Assembly (NCBI GenBank): GCA_019614645.1
Contig: JABWDB010000008.1
Location: 3,720,001-3,784,000 of the forward strand
Reading direction: 5' to 3'
Origin: Stratiolaelaps scimitus
Lineage: Eukaryota > Arthropoda > Arachnida > Mesostigmata > Laelapidae
DNA length: 64,000 nucleotides
The notes beneath the pieces were generated by a model. It made no database searches. It was not told the origin of the DNA and was given only the letters and a program-made list of their open reading frames with translations. A program made the position numbers and the translations under genes. Of this stretch, positions 9,549 to 21,112 are shown piece by piece. The first letter of the stretch is position 1; each line of letters begins with the position of its first letter.

Positions 9549-10606
9549 CTGTACTCGACGACGGAGTCGTGGAAGATGAAACAACACGAAACAAATAATA
9601 CATAAGAAACAAGGAAATTGTTAGCAATTCGGCTCAATTCGTGCAATTGGACTGGATAAATTCGCTATCGACTGATGCAAATTGAATCAAGTCCTCTCTG
9701 TCCGTCAGCGGGTCAGGTCGATCAGTTAAATATAGCAAATCTTGCTAGGCTAACTTTGGAGGAAGGTGAAAAGTTTGAATTGGGTCTCATCTAGTATTGT
9801 TCGCTTCGATTGGGTTAGTGCTAAGAGGCACTATGGACAATATCATTTCACTTTATCGCTAACCCGAGCCATGAACTTAATAGTTATGATTTATGATGAC
9901 GATGGAGATTCCCAGCACGGAATGGATGATACTATGGTGTACGAGCAGTTGTGGTCTGTAGAAGCATTTTGGTTATAGAAATATTCTCTCTCTCTATTAA
10001 TATATATATATACATAAAATATATATATATATATATATATATATAACTCACTCACTAGCAATCAATCAACCGATTGTGTTTATTGTCACCTTGCGTAATT
10101 AGCATTGAGTGAATTAACTAACAGTTGCTACTGGAGGGGCATGCAGTTAACAGTTGTTCACAATAAGTGTTTACGAGCTGAGTGTGTTTGGTGGTAAAAC
10201 AAGCATCATAGAGTGTCTACTTGATGAAAAAGAACCCACAACAATATACAGGTATTTTGTGACACGCCTTCTCGTAGAAAATGCAGATTTGTGGCCGACT
10301 AAACTATACATATCTTCCACGGTGTGGTAGATTCATAGATACGGGCAGATTGAGTCGTTTCCGTGATAACGATGCGGGCGCAAAAGTTTCAGAGAAATGC
10401 CGCTTGCCAGCTATGTACGTCCTGTAGAAGGTGTATGACACAAGCACTGTAAAATAGGGAACTAGCTGAGTGAGAGTTCAAAGAACCTTATTTTTTTGGT
10501 AAGACCTGTTTGATTTCTTATTTTTGTTGGCTTTGCCGACGTGTATATATCATATGATGTACCTTATATAGATATAGATATATATATGTGTAGAATAGTC
10601 ATATGG
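9549..10606. other. AT-rich, no gene recognised
   Basis: Contains TA arrays at 9998-10012 and 10019-10045. A 70-codon plus frame (9766-9978) has no splice support. Confidence 0.45.
9998..10045. repeat. Interrupted (TA)n microsatellite
   Basis: Two TA arrays separated by acataaa-type sequence. Confidence 0.9.
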
Positions 10607-10614
10607 TTTACCTT

Positions 10615-10663
<49 letters not shown>

Positions 10664-10710
10664 AATCACATTCTTGACAATATATATATATATATATAGT
10701 TTGTCAAGAA
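10607..10710. repeat. TA arrays nested inside inverted repeats
   Basis: TTTACCTT (10607-10614) and AAGGTAAA (10658-10665) flank a long TA array. Right after it, TTCTTGACAA (10671-10680) and TTGTCAAGAA (10701-10710) are perfect 10-nt complements around a second TA array. A related TACCTTATATA segment about 50 bp upstream suggests local duplication. Both units would form cruciforms. Confidence 0.85.
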
Positions 10711-10967
10711 AAGTCTCAGTGCTTCGCGTTTCTCATATTCGCTGCTATAATATATCGCGACCAGTTTCTAACTTTTCGAACTGAACGAGCAATAAAATTG
10801 ACAAAGCCGAGACAAACACATATATAAATACGAGGAAACGATATACAACGTATTATTATTATGCATGCGTGGCAACTGTGCGTCGCAAGCTTTCTCCAGC
10901 GATCGCTCAACTCGGTCGTCTCCACCGCCTCCTGCACCCGGTTCGACTGACTGTGTCCGATACTTAC

Positions 10968-11190
10968 GGGGCTCGCGGTTCAATGGCGCGCGCTGCCGTC
11001 CCAGCAGTACCCGGAATATGAACTTCGTAATTTTCCGAACGTGCTTCTTCAGCACAATGTTTACAGCCGTGAGCGTCTCAAGGCTGCTGGCCGTTGGATT
11101 TCGACCGAGGCTAAAGGATACGGCCCTGTCACCGACGCCTGCTCCGAGTTGCCCCACGTACGGTCGCCTCTCACTCTTGTGTTGCAGCGT
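10968..11190 (-). CDS. Candidate internal exon, 74 codons, basic helical protein
   Basis: The donor is excellent: CCC|GTAAGTATC. The acceptor candidate is gcgtttatag with exon start at 11190. Between them one frame stays open for 74 codons and leaves in phase 1. About 68 percent of third positions are G or C while the flanks are AT-rich, and the codons CTG, AAG, CGG and CGC are frequent, as in a real exon. The product has a Lys-Lys-His-Val-Arg-Lys basic patch followed by a hydrophobic segment and an Arg-rich end, suggesting an amphipathic or membrane-proximal helix. A second minus frame is interrupted. I cannot name the family. This is one of the strongest coding calls here. Confidence 0.5.
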
Positions 11191-11326
11191 CTATAAACGC
11201 ACTTTAAGAGTGCATTCGTTTCACAAATAAAGGCGAACGGCGATTCTCGCTGTTTATAGCGTTCACAGCATCGCAGCGAGGTGTGCAGAGGATGAGGCTG
11301 CCGGAATTGAAAGGTCCATCAAGCGT

Positions 11327-11382
11327 ATTCACTGTCCATCGATGATGTCAGCTAGGATGACAGAACACCATGGACAGTGAAT
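11327..11382. repeat. 13-bp perfect inverted repeat spanning an ATG
   Basis: ATTCACTGTCCAT (11327-11339) is the exact reverse complement of ATGGACAGTGAAT (11370-11382), with a 30-nt spacer that itself holds tgtca/tgaca. The right arm starts with the ATG of the 11370 frame. Confidence 0.9.
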
Positions 11383-11819
11383 CCGTGGACTTATACGAAG
11401 CGGTGGGGGACGGCGGCGGCGGCGGCGATTGTATATGGGGTTATATAATAACAAGTATTCAACAAACGGTGGACGCGACATCCGAACGGGAATGCAGCAG
11501 TTTCGCTATGATCAATTGTACCTTAAGCCAGTCAAGTGGCACAAAACATAATAAATACATCCACTCCGTCACAAGTGATTCCGACGCCGACGCGCCATCG
11601 CCGTGCATTGAGGTCGCTGTCAAATGGCAGCGATTAGGTTGTCTCTCTTTAGCTGGGAGTTTCGAAGACCCGCTTGCTAACAGGATTCATTTCACTAGCT
11701 TCGATAAAAATAGGTCATTCATTGAGTTCGATGGAGCTCGTCAGAATACGACAAGTTTATATTCGATATTTTACGCATTCCATATGTTAGGATTTATTTT
11801 AGATAAACTTTCGTTTTAA
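11370..11819 (+). CDS. Candidate ORF, 149 codons, unknown product
   Basis: The ATG sits in a good context (acaccATGG). The first 20 residues are acidic with a five-Gly run encoded by GGC repeats. The rest is polar with no recognised domain, and the last third is AT-rich. A weak donor after about 25 codons (ATT|GTATAT) would leave only the acidic start as coding. The length is near what chance gives once over this window, so only the start context and the hairpin over the ATG raise interest. Confidence 0.25.
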   Translation: MDSESVDLYEAVGDGGGGGDCIWGYIITSIQQTVDATSERECSSFAMINCTLSQSSGTKHNKYIHSVTSDSDADAPSPCIEVAVKWQRLGCLSLAGSFEDPLANRIHFTSFDKNRSFIEFDGARQNTTSLYSIFYAFHMLGFILDKLSF

Positions 11820-12477
11820 CTAAATACACACTTCCGTCTATGAGTAGAACTGCAATACATGCAGTCTAAACGCATACGCCAAGCGTATTATCATCTCATT
11901 CTTTAAATGAACCTGAATTCTAATCATTAGCTAAAAACACCTCCATCTAATACTAGCTGAGACTGGCTAAATCCGAGATTTCCGCTCCCGCTAGTTAAGC
12001 TCCGGCAATTTCTTCAGAGAGGATACGACGTATTTCCTCGTTGTATAGATGATATGCACATCACCGTACAAATGTACCCGCTACCTAGCTATTTCTCATG
12101 TATAGCACAATTTTTAGGCGGCCATTAGTAGTCAACCACTCTCGGCCATCGGTGTCCACCAATTTAGCCGTTTGGGCCCAGCACACGTATCTTAGATTCA
12201 TTTGCTAAATGGATATACTGTATGCTTGCATAACAGTTACTTTCACCGTGCGCGTTTGTCACTCAACCGACGCATCGTGGAAAGGTACGGAAAATGGTAC
12301 CTTTTTGGAGCGAATCGTCCTTCGCGCTCACGGCTGCAGGATTACGTTAACGCGACACATAACAGTCAAGAACGAAGAAAAATATTCGCCGAAAACACAC
12401 GGCGAATACAGGCCGTCAGGCGTTACTTAGGCACCAACTGATAGACACACGATCGGACACATGCACAGAGTCTAGTT

Positions 12478-12792
12478 TTGAAGGTGCGAGGTGGCCAATG
12501 CCTAATGCCGCCACTACGCGAATACTTTTTGGTCATCCACTTCGAGATTCGGCTCGGCTTGGTTCGCGGTTGTTTGTCCGTCTCCGCATCGATTGTCTAC
12601 TTGCTGGCAACAGAAAGCAGAGACCACTTCCCTATGGGAAACAGCCGCCACGGACCGATTTTGGCGAGAGACGCGCGCGCGAACCCTAAGGCTAAGGAGG
12701 CTGTTTTTTTTGCTCGAGAGCTTCGTTTTCCAGCTGGCGCAGTGCACAATCAGCACCACAACAACGGCAATCAGACAATGATAGGTGGCAAG
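12478..12792 (+). CDS. Candidate exon, about 105 codons, unknown product
   Basis: The frame is open to GCAAG|GTGGGT, a fair donor at 12793. The product has a hydrophobic first third, then a polar part with Arg and Lys and an end rich in His, Asn and Gln. Two other plus frames and one minus frame are also partly open over the same bases, so coding status is uncertain. No acceptor with a good pyrimidine tract precedes it. Confidence 0.25.
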
Positions 12793-12904
12793 GTGGGTTG
12801 TCGTTCGGTGCGATGATATTCAAAAGGCTAGACCGGGTTAAACAAAGCAGGGCTTCTCTCGCGCTTAGGCGTTTAAGCGGCAAATAAGTAAGCCGCACGC
12901 ATAC

Positions 12905-13014
12905 TTTCGGCAGCGCGAGGTGAGCGAGCAGACCGTCGGCTGGAAATAACTGGCCGCAACTTGGACATTCAGACCGCAACAGAGGCCGACAGATAGCCAA
13001 TAGACCGATAAGAG
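12905..13014 (-). CDS. Candidate exon; one frame holds a C2HC zinc-finger-like motif
   Basis: A strong minus-strand acceptor (ttttccgaatttcggatag) starts the segment at 13014. In one frame a Cys-x2-Cys-x11-His-x6-Cys pattern lies at 12967-12899, with Phe and Leu at the spacings usual for small C2HC fingers. The last Cys lies just past a possible donor, AAA|GTATGC, so the motif is complete only if that donor is not used. In the other frame, which phase-matches the exon at 13240-13404, the product is Cys-rich, hydrophobic, and reaches a stop near 12857. The two readings exclude each other. Confidence 0.3.
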
Positions 13015-13239
13015 CTATCCGAAATTCGGAAAATCGAAAAAGCAAAAACAGGCGCGACGTTCGTCGACGGAACTCATCTGGGCATAATGCATCAACGAGA
13101 ACAGGACATCACGCATGACTCGAGCGGGACGGTGGATGTGGTCAGGGCATCATCGAGGAAGGGGACTGCTGCCAATGGCAATTCTCATAAAGAAATAACC
13201 TTCGAATCGATTGAGTTTGTTTAGAGTTCGCCCACTCAC

Positions 13240-13404
13240 ATCGGCGATAGTGGATGGGTCAGCGCAGGAGGGGGGGTGGCCTACAAAGTAAGCTGTCTTA
13301 TACAAATCCCAAATTGCATGTTGACAGTAGGGATTGTATTTCACATTGGAAATTTCATCTGGTACAGCGATGAGAATCTGCTTCCTGCACGATCCTGAAC
13401 CGCG
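13240..13404 (-). CDS. Candidate internal exon, 55 codons, unknown product
   Basis: Acceptor tccctaccgccttagcttag (exon start 13404) and donor GAT|GTGAGTGGG (exon end 13240) enclose exactly 55 codons in phase 0-0. The residue mix is like a folded globular domain: a short beta-type hydrophobic run (Ile-Leu-Ile-Ala-Val), then Asp-Glu, an Asn-Pro-Tyr-Cys turn and a Trp-Asp-Leu-Tyr helix. It has four cysteines. GC3 is about 49 percent, so composition does not add support. It is the best-bounded minus exon between 12 and 14 kb, about 2 kb upstream, in transcription order, of 10968-11190. No family recognised. Confidence 0.4.
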
Positions 13405-13603
13405 CTAAGCTAAGGCGGTAGGGACGTACTGCTCAACTGTTCGATATAATAGAACAAAAATCTGGTCGAAAAATCGAATCGTTCGACAGCGGTCTGAAAG
13501 TAATATTAATGGCTTGTTTTCAAATCGCTGAGACAGGTTGACAAAACGTAGCTATTTTTTGTATCCGTCAGTATACATCTATGTCTAGCTAGGCCTTGAG
13601 CCT

Positions 13604-13861
13604 GTGGGAAGGACATCGAAGGGAGCTCTCACAGGGGCCAAATCTTATCGTGTGCCATCGTGCGTTCACAGCAATGACTTATTTTTAGGACTATTGAATA
13701 GAAACTTTCGACTGAGCGATTGCATGATTTACGGCTTACTGAAATGGTCTAGGTGGCTGTTGTCGCCTAGGCAGTGTTTGCTTACAGCGGTCTTCCCCAG
13801 AACGCTTACATTCGAATTAGAGACAATAGAAGTATTTGCTTTTCACTGGTCCGACGTATGA
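13604..13861 (+). CDS. Weak ORF candidate, 85 codons
   Basis: The frame starts at GTG, not ATG, and runs to a TGA with no competing long frame on the other strand. It has a balanced composition and several Leu- and Trp-containing segments. No splice donor lies at its end. It may be a terminal exon or chance. Confidence 0.15.
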   Translation: MGRTSKGALTGAKSYRVPSCVHSNDLFLGLLNRNFRLSDCMIYGLLKWSRWLLSPRQCLLTAVFPRTLTFELETIEVFAFHWSDV

Positions 13862-13885
13862 GGAAGCGCGTTGTATAATAATACA

Positions 13886-13954
13886 ATGTTCTTGTCAGAA
13901 AAAAAGCATTACGCCTTCGTTATTACCAGGCTTGCGGTGGCTGTTCGACTTAAG
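13886..13954 (+). CDS. Candidate first coding exon, 23 codons
   Basis: ATG at 13886 opens a frame of exactly 23 codons ending at TTAAG|GTAAGTTG, an optimal donor in phase 0. The peptide is Lys- and Val-rich, with a start too charged for a clear signal peptide. An internal acceptor-like ttattaccag at 13928 could instead define a 25-nt micro-exon. Such a short segment can easily arise by chance. Confidence 0.25.
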
Positions 13955-15173
13955 GTAAGTTGAAAGAACATGATGAGCGCAAGCGCCACACCTCTATGCA
14001 TCTTGATACCTAGACCAGCAGATGCGTAATTGCATGTCTCGCCTCCACCCGCCCCTCGAGTACTCGCAATGATAAGGCCAGACTAAATTTGTACATAACA
14101 AGCATTGACTGCCTAAGGCGAATACTGGATGAACGGGAACAATGACTGATGCAAGGTTACAAAAAAGTTCTTGATTGACGAGCATTAGAAGTTTAAAGTG
14201 ATCGTTTAGCTAGCTAGCAATATAAGAAATTCATCATTCGGCGTTAAAGGACAATTTCAGTTATAAGATCATCTCATCATGAGTTGCTCATTCCTGCCAT
14301 GACAGCAACTCATTTTGTACATTACGTAGTAAGTTTAGGTAGCACTTTACAATGGAAGGTCTAAAAATAGTTTGACTTAACTATCTCCTCTTGTCCCACG
14401 GATTACAAATTAATCGATTCCAATAGGTGGCGTTCGCGGCGTAACAAAAGCTACACCGGGCCTTTAGCTAAGCCCGATGCTGTCAGCAGTGCAACCTGAA
14501 CAAACAGTGTACAATTTAGCCTGTCCCGTGGTATATATGGTGCAAACATTATTTCACATGACGTACGGACGGAACTCCCTTGCTACAAAGTAACACCTGC
14601 TACATCCTGTGGATAGAGGCAACATCGTTCGAAACAACGCACTGTTTGCGAATAGACGGTATCATGATGACATGACATCAGAGGACCGCTTCCCTTGATA
14701 CACTGCCTTGGCTGAGTTCAATACGTTAACGAAACATCTCCGAAGTTCCTCTCGGCAAGCCCTTCCACATACTCGATAGAACGACAACATACAGTCGCCT
14801 TTCGTTTTATTATAACTTGGCATCATTAAGATTTATAATAGCACCCACGTATATCCATATCCCTCCACACGACACAAATCCATCCCGGAGTAGAAATCGG
14901 ATCTGCGACTTGACGATCTCGGGATGTTACTGAACGTATGGGGGACGACAATAGATGATCGTGGGCCGACGACCCGATTCTACTGTGCCATGCAACGGGG
15001 CCTTTGCAGTTAACTACATCAGCGATAGTACTGTGGAGACTGCTGCTGGTCCTGGCTGGGGGCGGATTGTCCCTGAAGGTTAGAACAACGATGGAGTCTA
15101 GGGATGATGATTTCAGTGACGACAAGGCGTAGTGTCTCCACTATCCGTTCTATATAGGGGTTATAGCCAATAA

Positions 15174-15174
<1 letters not shown>
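13955..15174. other. No gene recognised
   Basis: AT-rich, with short frames only. A minus frame at 14826-15125 (99 codons) lacks splice support. Confidence 0.45.
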
Positions 15175-15208
<34 letters not shown>

Positions 15209-15217
15209 CGTCTCAGT
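15175..15217 (+). promoter_or_regulatory. TA array plus initiator-like site before a signal-peptide exon
   Basis: A 30-bp (TA)n array at 15175-15204 could act as an AT-rich TATA region. TCAGT at 15213-15217 matches the arthropod initiator consensus (TCAKT) 19 bp before the ATG at 15236. The same TCAG can be read as a splice acceptor, which would make the exon internal. Both elements are common by chance. Confidence 0.25.
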
Positions 15218-15235
15218 TGCTATTCTAGGAAAGCA

Positions 15236-15450
15236 ATGAACAACCTTTTTTTGTCTCTTTTATCGTTTATAGTTGCGACCTGCTCCGGCATGGTATATTA
15301 TAATGCTAGAAATAGCCAGTCTCGCGACATTGCTGGACTGGCTGAGGCTGAAGCCTCCACCGTTTGCCGAGATCCCCAGACAAGCGCATGTGTGCTATAC
15401 CAGGTCCACACGGTAGAACATGGTAGCCTTCGCAGCAATTGCTTATCAAG
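15236..15450 (+). CDS. Candidate first exon of a secreted Cys-containing protein
   Basis: ATG at 15236 starts a frame of 71 codons plus two bases ending at ATCAAG|GTGAGC, a good donor in phase 2. Residues 4-16 are a strongly hydrophobic signal core; cleavage is expected near residues 17-19. The mature N-terminus is Tyr-Tyr-Asn followed by an Ala/Glu helix-like stretch. Cysteines lie at 44, 52 and 69 and would need partners in later exons. The product would enter the secretory pathway. No competing minus frame is present. I cannot assign a family; the next exon should begin with one base completing the codon. Confidence 0.45.
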
Positions 15451-18427
15451 GTGAGCATCTGGTAATTGTCGAACGTAGGTCTCGATAAAGCACGCCCGCG
15501 AGCTAAGGTAACGGCGATATTTGTCGATGAGCAGTGTTAGGATCGCAGTTATTCTGAGCCGAAAGAAGGTTGCGCCTTCACAAATTCGCTCGATTCACAA
15601 ATTAATCAGCCGTCGAACGCACAAGTATCTATTTTCTAAAGAGGGTTGACTCTTAAAATAGCACCGATAAACGTCGGTGTCATTATAATCATCGAGACAG
15701 ATATCGGTCGGTTTCAATTGTGTCCGTTTGTCAGATCTGTCGTTACAACAGCGGCAAGCGTACCAAACATAGCCCCATGTAATAGATTCGATTTACCGTC
15801 CACTATAAGTGCACCTGTTGCTGTGTAATATGCGCTTTGAGATCTGTACTACCTAAATAACAGCCGTAGATGGCATTCAGATTCAGTGAGTTAAACTCAT
15901 ATGAATGTAAAATCGTAAATTCATCTTGTATATTGACGAATGAACAAAATAATTTTAGCCTACTGCACAGTGCTGGGGCGTGCCACCCAGACGCGTCACA
16001 GAAAAATTGAAACTGTGACAATTCACAATCTAAAGTTACGTGAAGCTTACCATACTATGAAGTGACACATACACACGGGGCCGATCAACAGTTCTGCCCC
16101 ATGAGGCGTGTACCTCACTTGGTAGTCCACAAGTGGCCTTGTGTAGCGGCAAAAAGTGTTTTCATTTGGTCAACGAGGCCTAAATTCGACAGGCAAGGAA
16201 ATTTCGAGCAACGGATTTCTTCCCCACGCTCGTTTTTTCGTTTCACATGTAAATAAGCTTTACGAGAGGTACAAGGTAGAATTGATCAATTCAACTGCTC
16301 AACGGACTATTCAACTGGTTAGAAGTGGCTTTCTAGCTTTCATGCGAGAGGGAGCACTTCGTAAGTTCTCGCCTAAGTAACTTCGTGTACCGGAGTTATT
16401 CTTGATTTTACACAACTTACTGAATGAATGCTGTTGGTAAATGTTAGTTGACGCGTGTAGCGCTAATTCTCAGATTCCACCCTAATCATCCAATACAGAT
16501 GTCACACGATTCGAGTGTTCACGCTGTCGACCAACATTTGCCTGATCTTTAAAATTACACAGCGTGTCAGCGGCAATCGATAATTCAAGATCAATGGAAA
16601 GAATCGACTATTGTGGCCCTTCGGAATGTTTCATCAATGTCGATGAGTAGGCCAATACACTTATGGAAGGCTGACGTCCTTTCGAGGAATGACAAGACCT
16701 TAGTGCTTTCAGCCTGCCCGAACGCCTACCTGGCCGACGCTAGTCATTCGCTGTCTCTCTCACTCTCTCTCTTTGTCCTTCTGTATATTTCGTACTTGAT
16801 GAGCGAGTCGTAGCAACTTCTCGTCACCCTTGATTTTACGTTAAGGTTGACCAGGACATACTCGAATCAAATGGGATTAGGTTCGCGTCAAAGGATAATC
16901 ACGTCATCGCCAGCGCAAATCATGGACGAACAAGGCTATTCCCATGAGCGTGGTTGGACCTAATTCGTTATACCTGTCTGTTGTAGGTATAACGTTGGCC
17001 GGCCGTTTATCTGCAGCCACTAGCTACTGGTGTCCTGCAGTGCGGAGGGAGTGTTAGGACGTTGCTTGGATAGATCGATCGTCGCGAGTGTCGAACAGCC
17101 GGATCCGGTAGTGAGCTCCCTATGGCATTTGAACGCAGCAGCAGAGCAGCACGAGGAGTAGCAGAAATACGGCCCTCCAGAAGCAGTAAGGATTTGTCGC
17201 AGGAACGGGCTTTACACAGCTAGATCGGGTCCTCCAAATACGCCATGGACATGAGGTCGCACAGGGCTCTCCAACCAGGATCAGCCGTCTCGAAACATTG
17301 CATAGCTATCGTCGAGATGTTTCATTCGGGTTACGTATACAGGCAAACAGGCCAGGCTGCTACGTTTCTTCTGTAGGGGAGGACATTTTCTTCAAACGTA
17401 CAAACATCACTCAATTTCTGTCGAAGGTGGGCCTGAGGGTGGGTTGCTGGTGGCCGACTTCTTTATTTATGCAGAGGCGTAGTCGGCTTCACGGTTATAG
17501 GACCTATTCACACCTCACTTGTATTACTATGATACATGGCACACATGCACTTTGGCATGAGGAGACACCAGCGAGTGAGTGAGCAATCATCATCGTTGTT
17601 CATGAGCGAAGGACAAGCGTGAAGCCAGCAAACACTTAAAATTCTGTGATCAATGGTGTTCGCTAGCATTTTTTCCCTTCGTATTGGTGTAACATTTTTT
17701 TTGTAGCAAGCCCCACTACCACCAGCGCACTGTCCCGTTGTCTAATTGACTTTCAGCTCAGTGACAGGTGTCGTGCGCCGCTGTACGTCCGTTGTGGCAT
17801 CAGTTTAATGATAACTCGGCATAGTGGGTCCGTCGAAGAACACGATGCGCTGGATACACAAAAGGACGAAAACGAACGTCGAAGTCATTCGTAGATGCTA
17901 GCGAGTTCTGATGCAGACTGCAGCAGGATGGAGACGAGGAACAAAATTGGTGTTTAGATCTACAAAACTTGCTCGTTCGATGGGATGAAGTCGCCGGACC
18001 GCCTGAAGCTGAGACATGAGCCTCAACGGCGGCCGGAACGAGACAGCAGTGCCGGCATTGGCAGCAGCAGCTGCAAGGCTAGACGAGCAAAGCAAACGAA
18101 GTAGTTTTCCACTGTTTCCACAAAGCGGATTACTCTGCCGGCCAGGGCCGCCGACCAGGCAAGGGGTACGGCCCACGGTCGAGCAGGCAACTCGAGGGCA
18201 TTGAGGGACAAGCAGTCCTTTTGTGAGGAGGTCCAGAGATCAACCACTGGCAGCGTACTGGACAGCACAGGCTTCTCCGGTGGAAACTGTAATAATGTTA
18301 GCACTGGTGGCCGACTGTTTAGCATGAGCACTGAAGCCAGTTGATACATAATACTGGAGCTGGGCACATTAAAAATTTATGGAGAATATACAGCTGGCTA
18401 GGTCAACGGGTAACTCGTATATTTTTA

Positions 18428-18429
<2 letters not shown>
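15451..18429. other. No gene recognised
   Basis: Frames up to 94 codons occur on both strands. The plus frame 17298-17582 ends at GCGA|GTGAGTGAG but has no good acceptor. A CT run lies near 16755-16772. The paired frames at 17898-18367 are opposite-strand mirrors in a GC-rich patch. Confidence 0.4.
16966..16994. repeat. Perfect 10-bp stem, 9-nt loop
   Basis: CGTTATACCT and AGGTATAACG flank gtctgttgt. A short stable hairpin with no known association. Confidence 0.85.

Positions 18430-18459
<30 letters not shown>
18430..18459. repeat. (TA)n microsatellite
   Basis: About 30 bp of TA followed by a GT-rich stretch. Confidence 0.9.
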
Positions 18460-18461
<2 letters not shown>

Positions 18462-18744
18462 CGTGTGTGTGTATGTGGAAGCTGTTAAAATCGTACATCA
18501 GTCATATACTATAGCAAATTCGTTGAATTTAGATACATCGAGAAATTCCGAACATAATTGTGAATAAGCCCCTCGATTGAGAGAGCCATCTTATTATCTG
18601 GGTGCATTTGCCTTTGCCTTTATTTTAATCCGATAAAGCCAAACTTCGTTTGACGGATCGTTCGCCTGTTATAGCGCGAATCGATAAATGAATTTCGTCA
18701 CGACGGCGGGCAGGTGCAGTGCGAATCTCGTTTGAATACAAAAC

Positions 18745-18809
18745 ATGGGTAGTGTTACAGGAGTGTCTTGCGATCCGGGATCTCCAGGCGTTTCCTACTC
18801 ATCATCAAG
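18745..18809 (+). CDS. Candidate first coding exon, 21 codons
   Basis: ATG in a strong context (A at -3, G at +4) opens 21 codons plus two bases, ending at TCATCAAG|GTGAGC. The 10 bases around the donor match those of the 15236 exon, including phase 2. The peptide is Gly/Ser/Val-rich with one Cys and one Asp-Pro-Gly turn, without a hydrophobic signal. It could be an alternative first exon of the same gene as 15236-15450, since both would join the same downstream phase. Confidence 0.35.
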
Positions 18810-19999
18810 GTGAGCACTTAATCTTGTTCATCCTGTAGAGACGCACTGTGCAAGTTTAAAAACAATTGCTCAGTTCCATAGTCGGTCAGAACAAAAGTGC
18901 CCTACTGAAGTGAATGCGAGAAGCTGCGGCAGAATGATGCGATTGACAATGTCAATCGACTGGATATTCTAATTAGTCAGAACCGCGAAACCGTTGCAGC
19001 ACCACCCCGACTCGAACAGCGGGCCCTTGGCCTGATGAGGCCATGTCCTAGACGACCTATCGCGTCGCTCCCCTCAGTTGGAACACGTGGTGAGATGTAT
19101 CTACATCCAGCAGGATACTCGGCCGCTGCCACTACTACCAGCTGTAACATTGTGACGCAAATAATTTCGTCTCACATAATGGTTTCGATTTATCGTGCAG
19201 TTTTCGTTACATGGATATATGCAAATTGAGCGAGGGTGCCGAACTCGCGATATGGGCAAACGTCATAGATACGTACCGCGAACAACAATTGTGTAAATAG
19301 GCCTAGATATCCCTGAGAGCCTGATGGATCATTAACGGATTGTGTAAGCAATTAAGTGAGGCGATCATGCATGGGCGTGTAGGATGCAGCAGGGATGATC
19401 AGATGCCTTATAGCCAACGATGTGAGTAGAGGTGTAGAATTCAAATCAATTTGATCAACCTGACTAGTATCGAAGCTACCATAGGAGCGAATTGTCGTCA
19501 GCAGAAGCAGTCGGTACAGCGCATTTTGCTTAAGCCGCTTTTTGTTGGGGGCCGTGCAAAATTCTCCCCGCAAACGTCGTACATAGTTGAGCCGATCCTG
19601 GCCGCGAACGATTACTGTTGGTTGTATGTCCATGTACCGTGTTTAGCATATCGGGCTGACTTGGCTTATCGATCCCATCAACTGCGCCTCTCGTGTAGAG
19701 TGCCCTTTGCGTTGGACAGTTGGATAGTCGTGGACTGTTGATTCTCTCATAATGGCATGCTACAAAATGTACGTCCGTACAACGTTAGGCCTTAACGAAC
19801 CTCTGGAGACAATATAGGTGTATTTATTGTTGACTCATCGAGCTAACGTGACCGTTGTGCTTCTGCCTACTGGGACACATATGGGTTTTACAACTAGGGA
19901 AACCCAAAGACATATATAACAGTGAGATTACTGCTGTTCGTGGAAGGGAGCACCGTCTATCCTAGACGTCTAACTCACTAAGCCAAGCTAACAATACAA

Positions 20000-20021
20000 G
20001 TATATATATATATATATATAT
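20000..20021. repeat. (TA)n microsatellite
   Basis: About 22 bp of TA. Confidence 0.9.
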
Positions 20022-21112
20022 CATGCGTCTGTGCGTCATTGGTATATATATTTTCTATATTAGAACCTTAAGCCGCACACCCTCATGGTCCGCGTGAAGC
20101 TTAGAATAGTAGTGGGAATCACAAACCACTGATACAGCGGAGGATTGCTGCAGAACAACATCGACACACACACCAATAGATTCCAGCTTCTACAAATTTC
20201 ACCTCACACGTATGATGTCGATTGTAAATGAATGTAAAATTGTCATTACATATCACATAAAAAATGAGCCTTCTTGTTTATACGACACTTCCCAGTATCC
20301 TCCGCCTCATGCTGACATGCGACGTATCGTGATACGAATATGTAACATAATCGAATACGGCTATTTCTATATATATTTATATTGTTCCCCTCTGGATATG
20401 TTTCCGCCTCATATCAGCTTGTAGTGTTTCTATTAGGATAACAACACTGCGACACAGCTGCGCTTGGCTACGCAACATTGGGACCGGTTGGAGGGTTGTG
20501 GTCAGTGGGGGCCAATCGACGCTGTTCCGATCGTTAATGAATCATCTATCCGCCCTCACGAAAGCAGCTCTCCCGTGTCCTTCTCGAGCTATCGTCCATT
20601 CACCCAGGAGAACTGATGCTGTTGCTAGCTTATGCTCGCTGCTGGTGGAGGCCCTGCTTAGCCACTTCGGCAACAACGAGAAACGCTGATGAGAGATGTC
20701 TGTGACTCCATCGCATGCAGCAGGCAACCAACCAGGGCAGACCCCGCACACTAACGACTTCAAGAAGGATGAAGCGTCTCGAAAGGGCACTCGGCCGCCA
20801 TCTCAGTCATATTTCCTCTTCAATCCAGGGTCGGGCATCGCTGCCACTGGCAAGCAAGAATCTCGTCTTCCCGTTGTTATCAATATCGATCAGTTTTGGT
20901 CGGATTTTTTCTCCGTTATCCCAGTAGCAGCAGCAGCAGCAGGAATGATAGTCGTGCTGGCAGTAGTCAGTGGGACAGTATAGCACCGGAAATACCGCGG
21001 ATATTTACATTGGCTCACGTTGACACATCGAACACAATGAACATTTAATTGAATCGCTTACGAGCGATACCGCCTGAGGCTGGAACCTGACTATAAGGTA
21101 TTGTGTTCTACC

